DNA of 64,000 bases from Sabellastarte sp. h YS-2021 (GCA_964017235.1 OZ024938.1:57465816-57529815); one strand, 5' to 3'. Positions 10,648 through 22,951 are shown, numbered from the stretch's first letter. The notes: generated by a model not told the origin, from the sequence alone. Numbers and translations: made by a program.

Positions 10648-12775
10648 ATGCAAGTTGTTTTCGTAATAGATTTGGATACTTATTGTCAAAGCTTGAGTAA
10701 CTTAATCGGTTCATGTATTATTGCCAACACTTTTGTTTTGTTTGTCATAATTGGTGAGTTTGGATCGCACTCTGACGCGTCCTCAGACCGTGGATTTTAA
10801 TCCAAACGCCTAGGATAAGTGCTCCTCGGACCCCCGATTTATCCACGCCAATTAATCCACCCTTCTAGTGGGATCACAAAGATATCCAAGATGGCGGCAT
10901 GAAAAAAAAAAAGAAAAAAAATGGAAAATCTTTAATAGTCAATCAGATATACTAAATTTTAACTATTTCAAGAATTTAATGTCAAATATCTATTTTTATC
11001 TCAGAATCGAAGTATTGCACATATTTACGTTATCCTTTCAACATTATAGCCACATATTTTGATATTATATGACATCACAGTATATATGCAAATGAGTGTA
11101 AATATCTCAGAAACGTTTGGATTGTGGTTATATAGCGCATGCGAGAAATATTTGTCCTAGGACACCTTGGAGCTCGATCCCAACTCGCCAAAAAATCCTC
11201 ATGTTGCATTAAATGACTTAGAAATACATAAAAAAATTCTCCACTTCTGAGATAAAAGTTTAGTAAATAATAAAACTAAAATGTGACATTACACATGTGT
11301 AATCTTTGTATTTCTGGACTAGAATTTCCAGTCGCAAAGGATGGAAATGCTTTCTTTGCCAGAGTGTACAAAGACAAGAAGACACAGACAGGCCTTATTG
11401 GTTCCTATCACCAAATAGACAGTGCAAAAGAATGTGCAGCAATGTGTACTTCACCTACAACTTATACCATGAAAAATGCATACTGTTGGACTTTCCAATA
11501 CGATGATAGGAAGAAGACATGCGGCCTTATTGCAGCTTGGATTATAGGGAATGTTAAATACGAATTGAAGTTAAATGTAATCATGACACCTTACCCAAAT
11601 TCATCCATTTATTCAAGTAAGGAAGCTAAATGATACTATCTGGTGCATTTATGCGTTTTATATTACCCTATACACAATATTGGAGAATTTTAAGACTGGG
11701 TAATATTTTGCTATTCCCCATTACCCCATGCCATGGATCTGTTTTTATTTCTTATTTTCTTTGTTTACACCATGCCTAATACCTTATCGGTTATATTGTG
11801 AGGGGTATTTGAAAAAGCAGAGGAAACCAATGAAAACTGTTGATCAAGGTTCTGTACTGTAAGCTGCGAACCAACAGTAAGCAACTACCAGCTTTACCCG
11901 CTGAGGTCAGGCCAGGATTTGAACTCTGATCTCAGAGGTGGGATGTGAGTGTGTTATCACTGTGCCACTGTAACCCCTACTATGGATATGTAAGCAAGCG
12001 GTATTTGCATTTCAAATATTTTGCTAACTATGTAACCCACAATAATGTCATTTATATCATTAGAAAAGCAGTTTTACATAGTCCTATATATAGTGAAAAA
12101 CTGAATTTTCCATACTTGCTAGTGCCCTTTATTCTTGAATACTTACCGTTGATGACTTTTTTTGGTAGCATTGTTTCGGTAAATATAGACTTAGTTTATC
12201 TGTTATTTGTGAAAGGTGGTGTATAAATAAATGTTCCATAATACTTGTAAAATATAAATATTTTTTAAGGTAAAAAACTATAAAACTATAAATAATTGTG
12301 CCTGTGTTCTGATATTCTGATTATTTTTAGCTACCAAAGATACTCCTTTTTCACAATTTTAGTCAAATAACAGACATATTTGAAAAGTTTTTCTCTTCAA
12401 CTGAACAACAAATGGGACATACCTGTCACGTGATTTAAATTAACCACCACCACCACATTATTTTCAGTCCAAGAATGCTTTGAAGAAGCTGACCCTTGCC
12501 AAGGTGTGCGTGTGGCAGAATCACCTTCTGTTGGCCAATACAGCGGCCTGTATCAGGTGCTACCAGACACATTATGGCAACGCCCTGTGTACAAAAAAGC
12601 CGATAGTGAAACGTACCTGTATTTTGCTCATGTTCATTCCCAATATGTTTTCTCAAATTATATCAATGGTGAAATTGATGCAAACACTCTTTCCGTGTAT
12701 AGTAATAAAACTAGAGATTGTACCCCTTTGGCGATTACGTTTGGCAATGTAGTAGTTGAATGCAATGATAACTGA
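10648..12775 (+). CDS. secreted PAN/apple-like protein, tandem paralogue 1
   Basis: Three exons (10648-10753, 11323-11616, 12468-12775) with GT-AG sites and phase-1 introns give 235 residues. Residues 17-35 are hydrophobic and look like a signal peptide or anchor, so the protein is probably exported. Exon 2 has four cysteines (C73, C77, C90, C102) spaced as in PAN/apple domains, including CWTFQYD and KKTCGL. Exon 3 begins with an EC...PC pair and has a module with QYSGLYQ, LWQRPVYKK and YLYFAH, ending near CTPL and EC. I do not recognise this module by name. The start at 10648 is uncertain because the frame is open back to 10492. The gene is paralogous to 14358-18915, with identical intron phases. 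Function unknown; recognition or adhesion is only a guess. Confidence 0.8.
11785..11978 (-). repeat. tRNA-derived SINE-like family A, copy in intron 2 of paralogue 1
   Basis: Minus-strand copy with the body AGCAACTACCAGCTTTACCC, the B-box region CAGGATTTGAACTCTGATC and the head ending in ACTGTGCCACTGT. Confidence 0.6.
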
Positions 12776-12876
12776 AATTCACTCTCTTGGGGTTAGAAGT
12801 CCTTCTGTTACAGACATCTAAGAGAATGCATGTATTCCGATCTGGTGAATTGTAAAGAATACAAAAATGTTGCATA

Positions 12877-12947
12877 CTTTAAACCTTTTGTTTTAAAAAT
12901 ATTTTATTGCACACTCTAAAACTTTTGTTTTTAAATTATTTTATTGC
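12877..12947 (+). repeat. two-unit tandem duplication (about 37 bp) after paralogue 1
   Basis: Two imperfect copies of a segment ending TATTTTATTGC or TTATTTTATTGC lie 100-170 bp past the stop codon, probably within the 3' UTR. Confidence 0.6.
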
Positions 12948-14357
12948 CTCTTTCTTAACATAAATTCTAATGTGACACACCTGTGTCAATGAATCTGACT
13001 GGCCGAGAGATAAGGTAAAATATCTTGTATACTCCTTGGCCGTTCTAGTTATAATCCCCTGGCAAAGTATAATGATTAAAACAGCTTTTTGATATTGTAA
13101 AATTTGTAATTACTAACTATGTTAAAATATTTGTCATGTAATGACGGTCCTCTGTCATTAGGTCAATCCCCAGTGGCAGGTTAAAGAACCTCAAGGACGT
13201 TGATAAATGATCGTCCTTAAACCTCTGTCTTCCAGTCAGGGGAATGTCAGTAACTTGAGAGTGTTGATGAGAATATCAACTTAATTAACCCCAGCTCCTA
13301 TCTTTTTGGTCAGTCTCTTCACAGATTCCTACTGTGAGGCTGAAATGTCAAGATCATATGGGTTAGGTAAGTGAAAGGTCAAAATATAAAATTAAACTTT
13401 ATATTCCATATGACGGATTTATTTGCATGATACTTTATATGAATATAAAAGTTTTAAAGGTTTTCAAGCATTTAAAACCATTCAACAATACAATATATAA
13501 TACATATAAAAATATAAGCATAGTAATTCATCAAAAATATATAACCTGTAGTAACATCTCGTGTACCCAGCATAAAATGGAACAGTTATAATGGAGAGGG
13601 GAACCAAGGTTAACGGTATAGTTGGTTCTGTTTGAGTACAAGTTGGGGATAAGAGAGGGGGATTGCTTGGTTCTGCCTTTAACTTACAAATTCTGTGTAT
13701 TTTAAATGTCAAATCGAGAGGGGTTCACCCAGGGTGAGCCTTGACCGCCTCGAGTCATTTTATTCTTGATGACTAATTGAAAACTCTATGCGTGGCTCTG
13801 ATGTGCAAATGTGGGAGGGGGGACTAAAATCCGTAATCACACTTGTTTCCTATATAAATAAAGTTGTATTTAACCTGCATATAAAATAAAATGACTGTAC
13901 ATAAAGTAGAAAACACTAGAAAACTTATATATATGCATAGTCATTAAAGATATCTCGCAAGCATGTGTTTTGATTTTTTTCTCCCTTTCTGGGTTCAACA
14001 CCTTTGAGTCTGTCCAATGATGGAGATTTAGCACTGTAAAAGTACACTGCATCATCAAATTTCAAGACAGACCTAGTTTTTCAGCTACAAAGCCTGCAAA
14101 TTGTTTCTAGTTCAGTATCCTTAGCTCCAAGTCATGTGACACAATAACTTATTCATGCTGTTTAAATGACACTTTATTTATCCCCATTTATAAGGATACA
14201 AAACCCAGAGGCAGAATGCCACACTAAACCCATTCGGGATACATGTTGGATGGTACACCAAAACATATAATGTATTAAATTTCACTTATATGCAAGAGGT
14301 GTGAGATTTTTAAAAAATCTCTGTGAAATATTGATTTTTCTAAAAAAAATTTTCAAA
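12948..14357. other. spacer between the two paralogues
   Basis: Holds a family C repeat (13161-13262) and otherwise AT-rich sequence without a coding signal. The paralogue 2 promoter should lie toward its right end. Confidence 0.5.
13161..13262 (+). repeat. short dispersed repeat family C, good copy
   Basis: Reads CCCCAGTGGCAGGTTAAAGA, then ACGTTGATAAATGATCGTCC, then CCTCTGTCTTCCAGTCAGGG. It is the cleanest copy of the family in the window. Confidence 0.6.
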
Positions 14358-17300
14358 ATGGTTAGTTATGCAGGTTACTGGATGTTTGCGCAGTTATCCA
14401 TTGCATGTGTGGTAACAATAATTGGTAAGTAATATATCATACCAAGTTTATAATTTAGCTCCTTATATTTTTCAGTAAGGAGATGATATTTTAATGAAGA
14501 TATGAACAATTGTAAGTTTATGGACATATCCCACAAGACCACTCAGGTCCCCAATGACCTAGCAGTTAGCAAGTTTGTCATGTAATCACTGATTGTCTGT
14601 GTGTTCCACTCCCAAAAGTAGCAATGCTGAACTGTACCATTATCACCCTGACTGCTGAACGGGTCATAAAACACTAACTTTGACCTTCGCATTATACATA
14701 AGATATTAAATGTATAAAAAGTAGTGTAAATAAATGTAGCTACTTTGTATCTACAGCTCTTAGACAAGGTATATATCTATTTGACTATAATGTGGACAAT
14801 ATATTAATATATATAAGATACCTTTAAACCTATGGTCAACGCCCTAGCATTGCAAGAACCTTTAGTATTCATTAATCATAAAAGTTTGTAGGAACATGGT
14901 TGGTGGTATATCACTCGCCTCTCACCTCTGATATCAGAGTGTGAATCTTGGCCTGAGCTCCAGTAGGGTAGCTTGTAGTTGTCTGCAAATTGTCCGACAA
15001 TTTACAGTACATAACCTGAACCAACTCTATGGGTTTCCTCCAACCTTCCAACTGCCCGTCACAATAACATGATACATAGGCACTAGGGGCGACGTGAAAC
15101 ACCATATCACAACTGTTTTATTTACCCAATTTCAAGTCAACTTAAAGTGGATGTTTACTATTTTTTGTGATTAGGATTAATTAAATCAAAAGCTTAAGTT
15201 TGCCAAATATCAAATATAAGGTAACCCTTACATGTTGTTCTAAAAACTACAATGAGCACTCAATATAATAAAGAACATTACCGTAAACCTCAAGATCCAG
15301 TAGTGGCTTTTATTAAGCATTAGCTAAGAACTAACAGATCAAAGAGTACATCTTTATGTCATACAAGTAATCTTTTCAATCAGGGCAATTCAAGCATTTT
15401 ACGTAGTGTTTCAGCCTTTTTCTCAACAGGATCAGCCACAGTGACTTTCCCCCCATCCCACTCATGTCTGATTTAAAACCCTTTGGATCTTATATGAGAT
15501 CAGAAGAGTGCAACATGTAGTATAAGTATCAGCCACCCTTGTTGCAGAGAGACTCTGTAAGACTATTACATGAACCATAGTAAGACTGATCAAAAATTGT
15601 GTCTGATTAAAAATCCTCATCTTTAGTGAGACAAGCTAACCTTTTCTGACTGGCTCTGTGGTCTGAGCAAAGTTATATCTCAAGTAACTAGAATTCTACT
15701 GACCGGCAAGGAAATATTGAAAAAAAAGACATTGGCTCAAAGGATCAACTTTCAAACATGAATAGGTGTTACAAATAGAAACAATGTATAAAACAGTGGG
15801 CATTTGGACCTTGATGGCTTTGATTAATTATACAGCTGCTACAGAAGAACAAGCTTGGAGTTGTATCACCACCTAGTTGGTGTGTCTTTGTTCCCAGCTA
15901 ATTGTAATATGGTCGATGTACTGACAATGTGTCCTGATAAAACTTCAGCTGTTCAACATCAGAGTGTCAGTTGGATTTGATTAATTATGTAGTTAAAGTT
16001 TATTTTTGTGTAATGGAAGTGTTCATGTCTAAAAGTTACTGGCACCAAAATGACCACAATTTGATCCAGTAGAAATGTATACAAGTATTATAATTTGACA
16101 TGGTGTTTTTTATTTCAATTAAATTCTGATATAGCACAATGCGTAATAGAAACTATGCTTTCACAAAATGTAAATAAAACAGAGGCATGTTTTTTGCTGG
16201 ATTTGTCACTTTAGCACTTATCCCCAACTAAAAAGGGTCACAGTTTCATGTAGTATTTTCAGAATTACTTGTTTTACTTGTTTATATTTTGTGTTCCAGT
16301 ATGCATTAACCATCCAAAAATGCAATTGGTAAAATATCTAATATTTAACTACTGAATTATGAAGCCTGATAAACCTAATGCCCTGACAAATGAGGAGATA
16401 AGTGATTGAATTTTCACTCTACTCGCTTTCTGTGTCATACCGTATTCTACTAAATTTAAACCTCCTTACTTTTAATACCATAAATTTGCCCAACCTCACT
16501 TTTAAGTTACATTTGTCATCAGTGTAATGGAATAAGTTGGAACTTAATGCCCTGACTTATATAGAGGCCTACTTTCACCACTTTCAGGTCGGCAGTTGCT
16601 GGGTAACGACCTTTGCTTGGTCTAAGACTCTCTCTTTTTGGATCAAAGGTCATTAGATAATTCACATCCAGTTTTCACCTTTTAATTTTGCAATTTGGTT
16701 ATAGATATTAAATCACTGTGGAAAATATATGTAAACACCTAAGAGCTCGAAGCCATCAACCAAAGCACTTATGTGAGTGGGTTTCACGATACTTCAGCTG
16801 CCATATATGTGAGTCTCCATGTTAATGAACTGTTTACAAATATTCCCCTTTTTACCTTCAGGAATTTCCAGCCAACCGCCCTAGTAATGCTCTCTTGGAT
16901 GGAATCTTGCTTGGTAAAAATGATAAACATGTTCAAAACAGTTGTTAGCATTCCTTTTTAGACTACCGACACTCCCATCTTTTCTGTCATAAGGCAATTA
17001 CAATTAATCTATCTGTGTTATGGTGAACAAGAAGTCCATTTTACCTGGAAAACATTATGTATAACCATTTGTTGAAATGTTTGAAAATATCTATTTTAAA
17101 TGTATCCTAACTACAGTTGAGCTCCATAAGAAGAGTTCAAAGTTGGGGGTTTACAACCCATTCAACAGCCAGGGTCACATTAGGAAGGCTTTCAGCATCT
17201 GTTGATTGTGTGTGTCGAACTCCCCCACACAAGTGACAGCCTGTAATTAGTTACTGAACTTGCAAAATCAATAGGCCACCATGAAAATTGAGCTCCAGAA

Positions 17301-18915
17301 ACAAATATAACTTTTTTGTCAGTTAGTGTCATATGGCGGTTTTACTTTTATTTATTTATTTTGGGTTTTACTTCCCTTTCAACACTATACAGGCTTGATC
17401 ACGATGGGTAGTTTTGTGGGTAGAGGAAACCAGTACATACAGTTGTCAGTTGGTCAAGGTTCTGTACTGTTAACTGCCGACCATCAAGTAAGCAACTACC
17501 AACTTTCCCACATGAGGTCTGGGGTTTCAACCGGCGACCTCAGAGCTTAGAGGAGAGTGTGTTACCACTGCACCACCTTGGCCCCATGTCAGTTTGACAA
17601 CACCTACTTTTGGTGTGAATAACATCAAAGAAATCTACATAACTCTAACACCTCTCTTTGATGTGCAAAAATGTGCAATTGATGGCTCAAGTAACACATA
17701 TGTTTGCCTTATTATGTTAGGAAGTCGCCACCAAGTCGGGAATACATCCTATAGAAGTGATCTCTTTACCAGAGTGTACACAAACAAGAAAACAGAGACA
17801 GGCTTAATTGGGAGCTATAATTCAGTTGACAGCGTGACAAAATGTGCAACAATTTGCACTTCAGCTTCACCTAATAATGTGTATAATACACCATGTTGGA
17901 CCTTTCAATATGATCATATCAAGAAGACATGTGACCTAATGGGTTCTTGGATTGCTGGACATAGTGTTGAAGAATCAGTTTTTAACATCAGCATGTTACC
18001 TTATAATAACTCATCTGTTTATTCAAGTAAGGAAGAGAAAAAATTTTTTTCTTAGTAGTTTTGGTGTATTAAGTAAAATGTAAATTGACAATAAAACAAA
18101 CTAATCAGTGCAATAAGAGATGGGAAAATGTATCTTTCCCAATTACATACCATACCTTTTTGTTGTGAGCAATATATCTGGTTTTTTTTTGTTGCAAAAT
18201 TAATGTGAATGTACAATTAGAGCAGCTATGAATTTACTGTGGAAGAATACTATTCACTGTGTGATACAGCAACAAATATTTCACAGCTTGTGAAATTCTC
18301 TAGTTTTTACTATTTCAATATGACAAAAAGATTGAATTTTATTTTCCACTCAAGGTCATATTTTATCAAAATAAGGGCAAATACAGGACATATTTTTCAT
18401 ATATAAGAGGGTCCCATGTTTCTGTGATTTAACATAATACTTGTTCCATGCACTCATCTTACATTATTATCTTCATTTCTGATATATATTTATTTTACAT
18501 ATGTCATTCATATTTCCTGTTTTATAGACTAGGTTATAAATGGTTATTTCAAGTTTTTTTTTATAAATTTGCAAAATATGTTAACATCCATTGATTATTT
18601 TTAGCCCTAGAGTGCCTTATGGTTATCAACCCTTGTCAAACAATCCAGGTAACCGGATCAAGGTATGGCAACCAGGTCAATGGTCAATATAGTGCAATGA
18701 CACAAACATTGTGGCAAAGACTGGTGTATCAAAAGCATGCCAGTAGCATGTTCCTTTATTTCAGTCATTCTGTTTCTCAATACATCATATCAATGGAAGC
18801 ACAGATATATTGGGATACATCGACATCTACCATGGCGGTTGCTAAAACTAGAAATTGTACTCCGTTCCATGCTCCCTTTGGTGATGTCTCTGTCGCATGC
18901 ATAGATGGCAGTTGA
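14358..18915 (+). CDS. secreted PAN/apple-like protein, tandem paralogue 2
   Basis: Exons 14358-14424, 17721-18026 and 18605-18915 give 227 residues with phase-1 GT-AG introns, exactly as in paralogue 1. Exon 1 is a 22-residue hydrophobic leader (MVSYAG...CVVTIIG), a plausible signal peptide; both leaders end at an IIG before the same donor. Exon 2 repeats the PAN/apple-like pattern, with TETGLIGSY, CATIC and CWTFQYD followed by KKTCDLMGSW. It ends NNSSVYSS, as paralogue 1 does (NSSIYSS). Exon 3 has NGQYSAM, TLWQRLVYQK and FLYFSHS, then CTPF and VAC. An AATAAA at 19132-19137 is a reasonable polyadenylation signal. Tandem duplication of a lineage-specific secreted gene is the simplest reading; the function is unknown. 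Confidence 0.82.
14555..14695 (+). repeat. short dispersed repeat family B (SINE-like), copy in intron 1 of paralogue 2
   Basis: Carries GTGTTCCACTCCCAAAAG as a decayed B-box region and CACCCTGACTGCTGAACGGG as the body. Confidence 0.5.
14890..15125 (+). repeat. tRNA-derived SINE-like family A, copy
   Basis: The plus-strand head reads CACTCGCCTCTCACCTCTGA and is followed by a body in which AACCAACTCTATGGGTTTCC is recognisable. It is diverged from 35979-36218. Confidence 0.5.
15126..17139. other. intron 1 of paralogue 2, no further feature
   Basis: AT-rich intronic sequence. Small open frames such as 16773-16961 have no domain and no splice logic. Confidence 0.5.
17140..17245 (-). repeat. short dispersed repeat family B (SINE-like), copy
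   Basis: Minus-strand copy with CATTCAACAGCCAGGGTCAC and the B-box region GTGTCGAACTCCCCCAC. Confidence 0.5.
17346..17586 (-). repeat. tRNA-derived SINE-like family A, near-complete copy
   Basis: The minus-strand copy runs from a TTTATTTATTTATTTTGGG end (A-rich tail on the other strand) to a tRNA-like head ending ACTGCACCACCTTGGCCCC. It lies just upstream of exon 2 of paralogue 2. Confidence 0.65.
18342..18430 (+). repeat. dispersed repeat family E, copy
   Basis: The segment CCACTCAAGGTCATATTTT through GTTTCTGTGATTT recurs in diverged form at 53989-54095. Confidence 0.45.
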
Positions 18916-19006
18916 TTCTGTGAAAAAACCTCAAAGAATGAATTATCACAGAATACACAATGACTGCTTTACTATAGAAATGATTAAGTATCAGGAAAAA
19001 AGCCTG

Positions 19007-19122
19007 CATCTTCTAACTTTGTAATTTAATGTACATACCTTAAATGTCTGTAAAACCATGCCAGCATCTTCTAACTTTGTACTTTAATGTACATACCTTA
19101 AATGTCTGTTAACCAGGAAATT
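19007..19122 (+). repeat. 58-bp tandem duplication after paralogue 2
   Basis: Two nearly identical units begin with CATCTTCTAACTTTGT at 19007 and 19065. They lie in the presumed 3' UTR, before the AATAAA at 19132. Confidence 0.8.
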
Positions 19123-19131
19123 GTGAAGAGA

Positions 19132-19137
19132 AATAAA
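19132..19137 (+). terminator. candidate polyadenylation signal of paralogue 2
   Basis: AATAAA 217 bp past the stop codon, directly after the 58-bp duplication. No transcript evidence is available. Confidence 0.35.
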
Positions 19138-19387
19138 CTGGTTGTAGTCATTGACCAGTGCAGTTGTGGAAATCTAGTGGCTATCAACAAGACTTCCACG
19201 AAAACCTTCCAATAGTTTGCTGGCCAAAACCACATCACATGGTTTGAAATTCTTTATGTGTGTGTGTTTGTGCCTACAGTACAGAACAACTACATCGATA
19301 AATAGAGGCCCCTTACATGTACATGCTAGTTTATCTTCTACTTTGGCCTAATGGGTAAAAATTTGCCTTGAAACACAGAGGGTTCTA

Positions 19388-19530
19388 ACTCTAGTGGCAG
19401 GCTAAAGAACCTGAGGGACTTTGATAAATGGCAATTCCTGAGCCTGTTCAGTTTGTCAGATAGAAGCCATTAGGGTTTTGGCTTGGTTGTTTAGTTGGGA
19501 TAGGTCTGATACTGCCTTGAGTTCTACAGT
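19388..19530 (+). repeat. short dispersed repeat family C, copy
   Basis: CTAGTGGCAGGCTAAAGAAC, then GACTTTGATAAATGGC, match the family core. Confidence 0.5.
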
Positions 19531-20745
19531 ATGTTAGACATAGTTCTGAGTATAAATAATATCACACCTCAGATTATTGATGGTACTCTGATCACCTAGA
19601 AATTATTTTCAAATTCACATTTCCCGCTCTTTCAAGATGTTCTTTTGATTTCATAAAGCATCATGAGTGTTTCTATTTACGGAAAAAATGTGTACAAAAT
19701 AGTAACATAGAACATGTGCATGATACTTGTCAGTAATTAGTGCAAAACACATTTTTGCATTAGATTTGGTTACAATTTATTCTGACTAGTATAGAGTATA
19801 AAATATCAAAAGTGTACGTATTCTTTGCAATGAAAACACCACTACAGGAGACTGCATTTTAAATGGGCTAATCAAAGATAACAAATAAAGCATAGAACAT
19901 AAAAGCAATAAAATGTTAGCACCAATTTTCTAGCACCAGGCATAAACTAACAGCCATACTTTATACTATTTTGTCTAGTGTTTAACACAAACGGTATTGT
20001 TATATTGTACATCAATTATGGCTATTGAAAATAGCATCAAAACATTCTTGGCAGTGTAAGTTATCATTGAATATAATGATGTAAAACAAAATTACATACT
20101 GGACATTTAAGAATATTAACAGAAGAGAACATTAACAACTTGAATATATTTAATGTCTAGTGTCTATCTTATACAGATGATTTGAAACCTGTGTTTCCAA
20201 CTACAAACAAGTCATATCTTACATATTTAACAGCTCTACTATCAACCCTGTTTATGGCATATTGTCCACAGTATTATATTTTGTCTATATATACCAAAAC
20301 ACTAGGGTATCAAAGCAAATGATACCACAAGCAACCATCTTGTCACACATTGCGATTGCACGAAGCTATGATGATAACAAAGAATGTTAATACTTCAGGA
20401 CACATATCATTTTAAAAACATCGAGGGTAAACAAACCACATCATACACACTATTATCTATGGACAATATTTCTGTCTACATAAAAAGAGACAAGTTGTAA
20501 CTGGATACATAAACTTGAATTCCTGTGGGATATTGCATTTATGTGTTGCAAACTAAAAATAGACAAAAAATTATTGACCAATTCCTTTAACTGATATAAT
20601 ATGTGTATGGTGATTTGGTCTCTTTAGAGTGGTTGCAATTGCCATATTATGAGTTTAAAATGTGAACTACAGTTAACTATATATCCATCTTTCTATTCTA
20701 ACAAGTCACTCCTGCAACTAACAGGCAAAGTAAACTACAAATATA
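19531..20745. other. intergenic, no gene seen
   Basis: AT-rich spacer between paralogue 2 and the Helentron-like copy. No coding or structured element was recognised. Confidence 0.5.
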
Positions 20746-21672
20746 AACTAGACCAAGGATGCATCTGTGGCCAGATGCAAGATGTATCCACCGGAAAAGG
20801 CCAACTAACATAGTTTCGAAGATAAACAGTATTTTTCAATAAGAAGCAAGTTGTAAGCACTTTTAAGTTTGGCTACCCTCATTTGACCTTGAAGCAGGGG
20901 CCCAAGGTCAAGTCTGACCACATCAGAAGATTTGAAGCCCATGATTTCCCATAGATTGGTTTCACATTGCAAACCTCTAGGACCAATAATAAGCTAGTTA
21001 TTAGCACTTTTGAGTTTGCTTATCCTCATTTGACCTTGAAGGAGGGGCCCAAGGTCAAATCTGACCACATCAAAAGATTCGCAGTCCATGATTTACTATA
21101 GGTTGGTTTCACATTGCAAACCTCTAGGACCAACAATAAGTGAGTTATTAGCACATTTAAGTTTGTCTATCCTCATTTGACCTTGAAGGAGTGGCCCAAG
21201 GTCAAATCTGACAACACCAGAAGATTCGCAGTCCATGATTTCCTATAGGTTGGTTTTACTTTGCAAACTTCTAGGACCATTAATAAGGGAGATATAAGTA
21301 CTTTTCATAACTGAAAAGAAATGCCTGTGGTGGCCATCTTGTTTTTTTTTTCAAAATGAGGCCAAAAATACTTCAGGTCAAGATTTTGTAATGATGAACA
21401 TATCCTGCGAATTTGTGATCTCTACCTATAATACCCTTTGTACTAGAGGGCCAAGAAAAATGCGCTTGGCAGCCATATTGTTTATTAAAACGAGGCCAAA
21501 AATATTCCCAGGCAAGATTTTATGGATATGAATATATCCTGCAAGTTTGAGAAGTCTACCTACAATACCCTGGCCTCTAGAGGGGTAACGATAAAATCTT
21601 TACACACTGCAGCGGCGGCATACTCATGCATAATCCATAGTATCCACCGGATGCTATCCGGTGGATACAATT
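20746..21672 (+). mobile_element. Helentron/HINE-like non-autonomous element, copy 1 (three 147-bp units)
   Basis: The left end AACTAGACC is followed by a hairpin, GCATCTG (20761-20767) pairing with CAGATGC (20772-20778), and by TGTATCCACCGG at 20783-20794. Three tandem units start at TTGACC 20883, 21030 and 21177, exactly 147 bp apart. The right end is a perfect 13-bp stem with a 3-nt loop (arms 21640-21652 and 21656-21668). Its arm GTATCCACCGG is the same sequence as the left subterminal motif, so the 3' arm is its inverse. Left subterminal inverted repeats, a central tandem array and a terminal 3' hairpin are the known layout of Helentron-associated elements (DINE-1/pearl type). No Rep/helicase is encoded. 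Confidence 0.7.
20883..21323 (+). repeat. 147-bp minisatellite, three units
   Basis: Units start at 20883, 21030 and 21177. Each holds the inverted pair TTTGACCTTG / CAAGGTCAAA (with some substitutions) around a GGGGCC-rich loop. Confidence 0.85.
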
Positions 21673-22951
21673 ATTACACCAATGACCTTTTAAACTTCCC
21701 TAAACATGGCCCTCATATAATACATACCTACTACAGCAATATTAGAGATCTTTATAAGTAACAATTAAGAAACTTGTACACAAGACACCTGTATACAAAT
21801 ACCTTACTAGTATCCAACCATTCGTTAGACATTTAGCCTTATGTCTCAATTTTGGAAGGCAAAATTGGATTCACCTCTAGGATAGGTCTAATTAAACAGC
21901 GACAAGCCGCACACCTACCAAATTACCCAACTAAAGAGTTGTATTAATATATATTCATATTTTATTTTACCCAGCTAAAGCTTTAGTCAATAACAAAGCT
22001 ATGACCAGTCAGTAACAAAACCACACTTTTATGCACACTTCATGTTTTACTTCATTGCTTTACCAAATTAACAATGATATCAACAAATCAACAATACAAC
22101 TAATGAATATTTTAAGTCAATAAATAACAAACTCCACTTTTAAACTGCTCAGCTAATGTTTTATGTCACTACTGTAGTCAAAAAATAAAATGCTATCACT
22201 ATACATGGATTAAATTATTTTTTATTACTTTCATAATCAACAGCTAATCACTTTTAATATACCTAATGAATTATAATATTACCTTGGTCAATTAATGCAC
22301 CTTTAATATACATCTAATCAACCTGTCTGGGTGTTTTATTACTATAAGTTGGTCTTGCAATAACTGCACAATATTTAATCAAACCAGCTGATGCTTTATC
22401 GATTCACTGTCGTCAATCAATAAAATATTGCCTTGCAGATACGTAACCAATGCTTCATGATATCATTTTGTGCCGGCGCCTATTATACTAAATCTTTGTG
22501 ATAAGGGTGATGTAGTAATTTGATATTGGGCAATATAGTTTCTTGAATGCAACTTTATATTTAACTTTTATTTAAGTTTTCAACTGACATCATGCTTGTC
22601 AATGAATATAACTGAAGGGGAACTTTAAAACATTGAACACAAACCAAAAACTCGAAGACATTTTACACTTTTATCCCATCTTTTTGCACATGTGGGAACC
22701 TTTATTGCAATTCCTCAGAGAGGAAACTGTCATGTTTTGGTTTCATGCCTTTCACATCCTGTCTGTCGTTTGGGATGTACTAAAATGGATACTTTTTCGG
22801 GATCAAGGATTCAAAAATGGATATGAATTGGCGAGATAATGAAATGAAAAGTATTCTACTGGTCCTATCCTAATTTCAGAAAAAAACCTTTTAATTTGTC
22901 ATACAGGTATGCAATATGTCCCCACATGTGGTAATAAACTGGATTTCTTTA
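21673..22951. other. 3' flank and presumed 3' UTR of the integrin alpha gene
   Basis: AT-rich sequence downstream of the integrin stop codon. TTTATT at 22567-22572 is AATAAA on the gene strand, about 380 bp past the stop, and is the most reasonable polyadenylation signal. No other feature was recognised. Confidence 0.4.
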
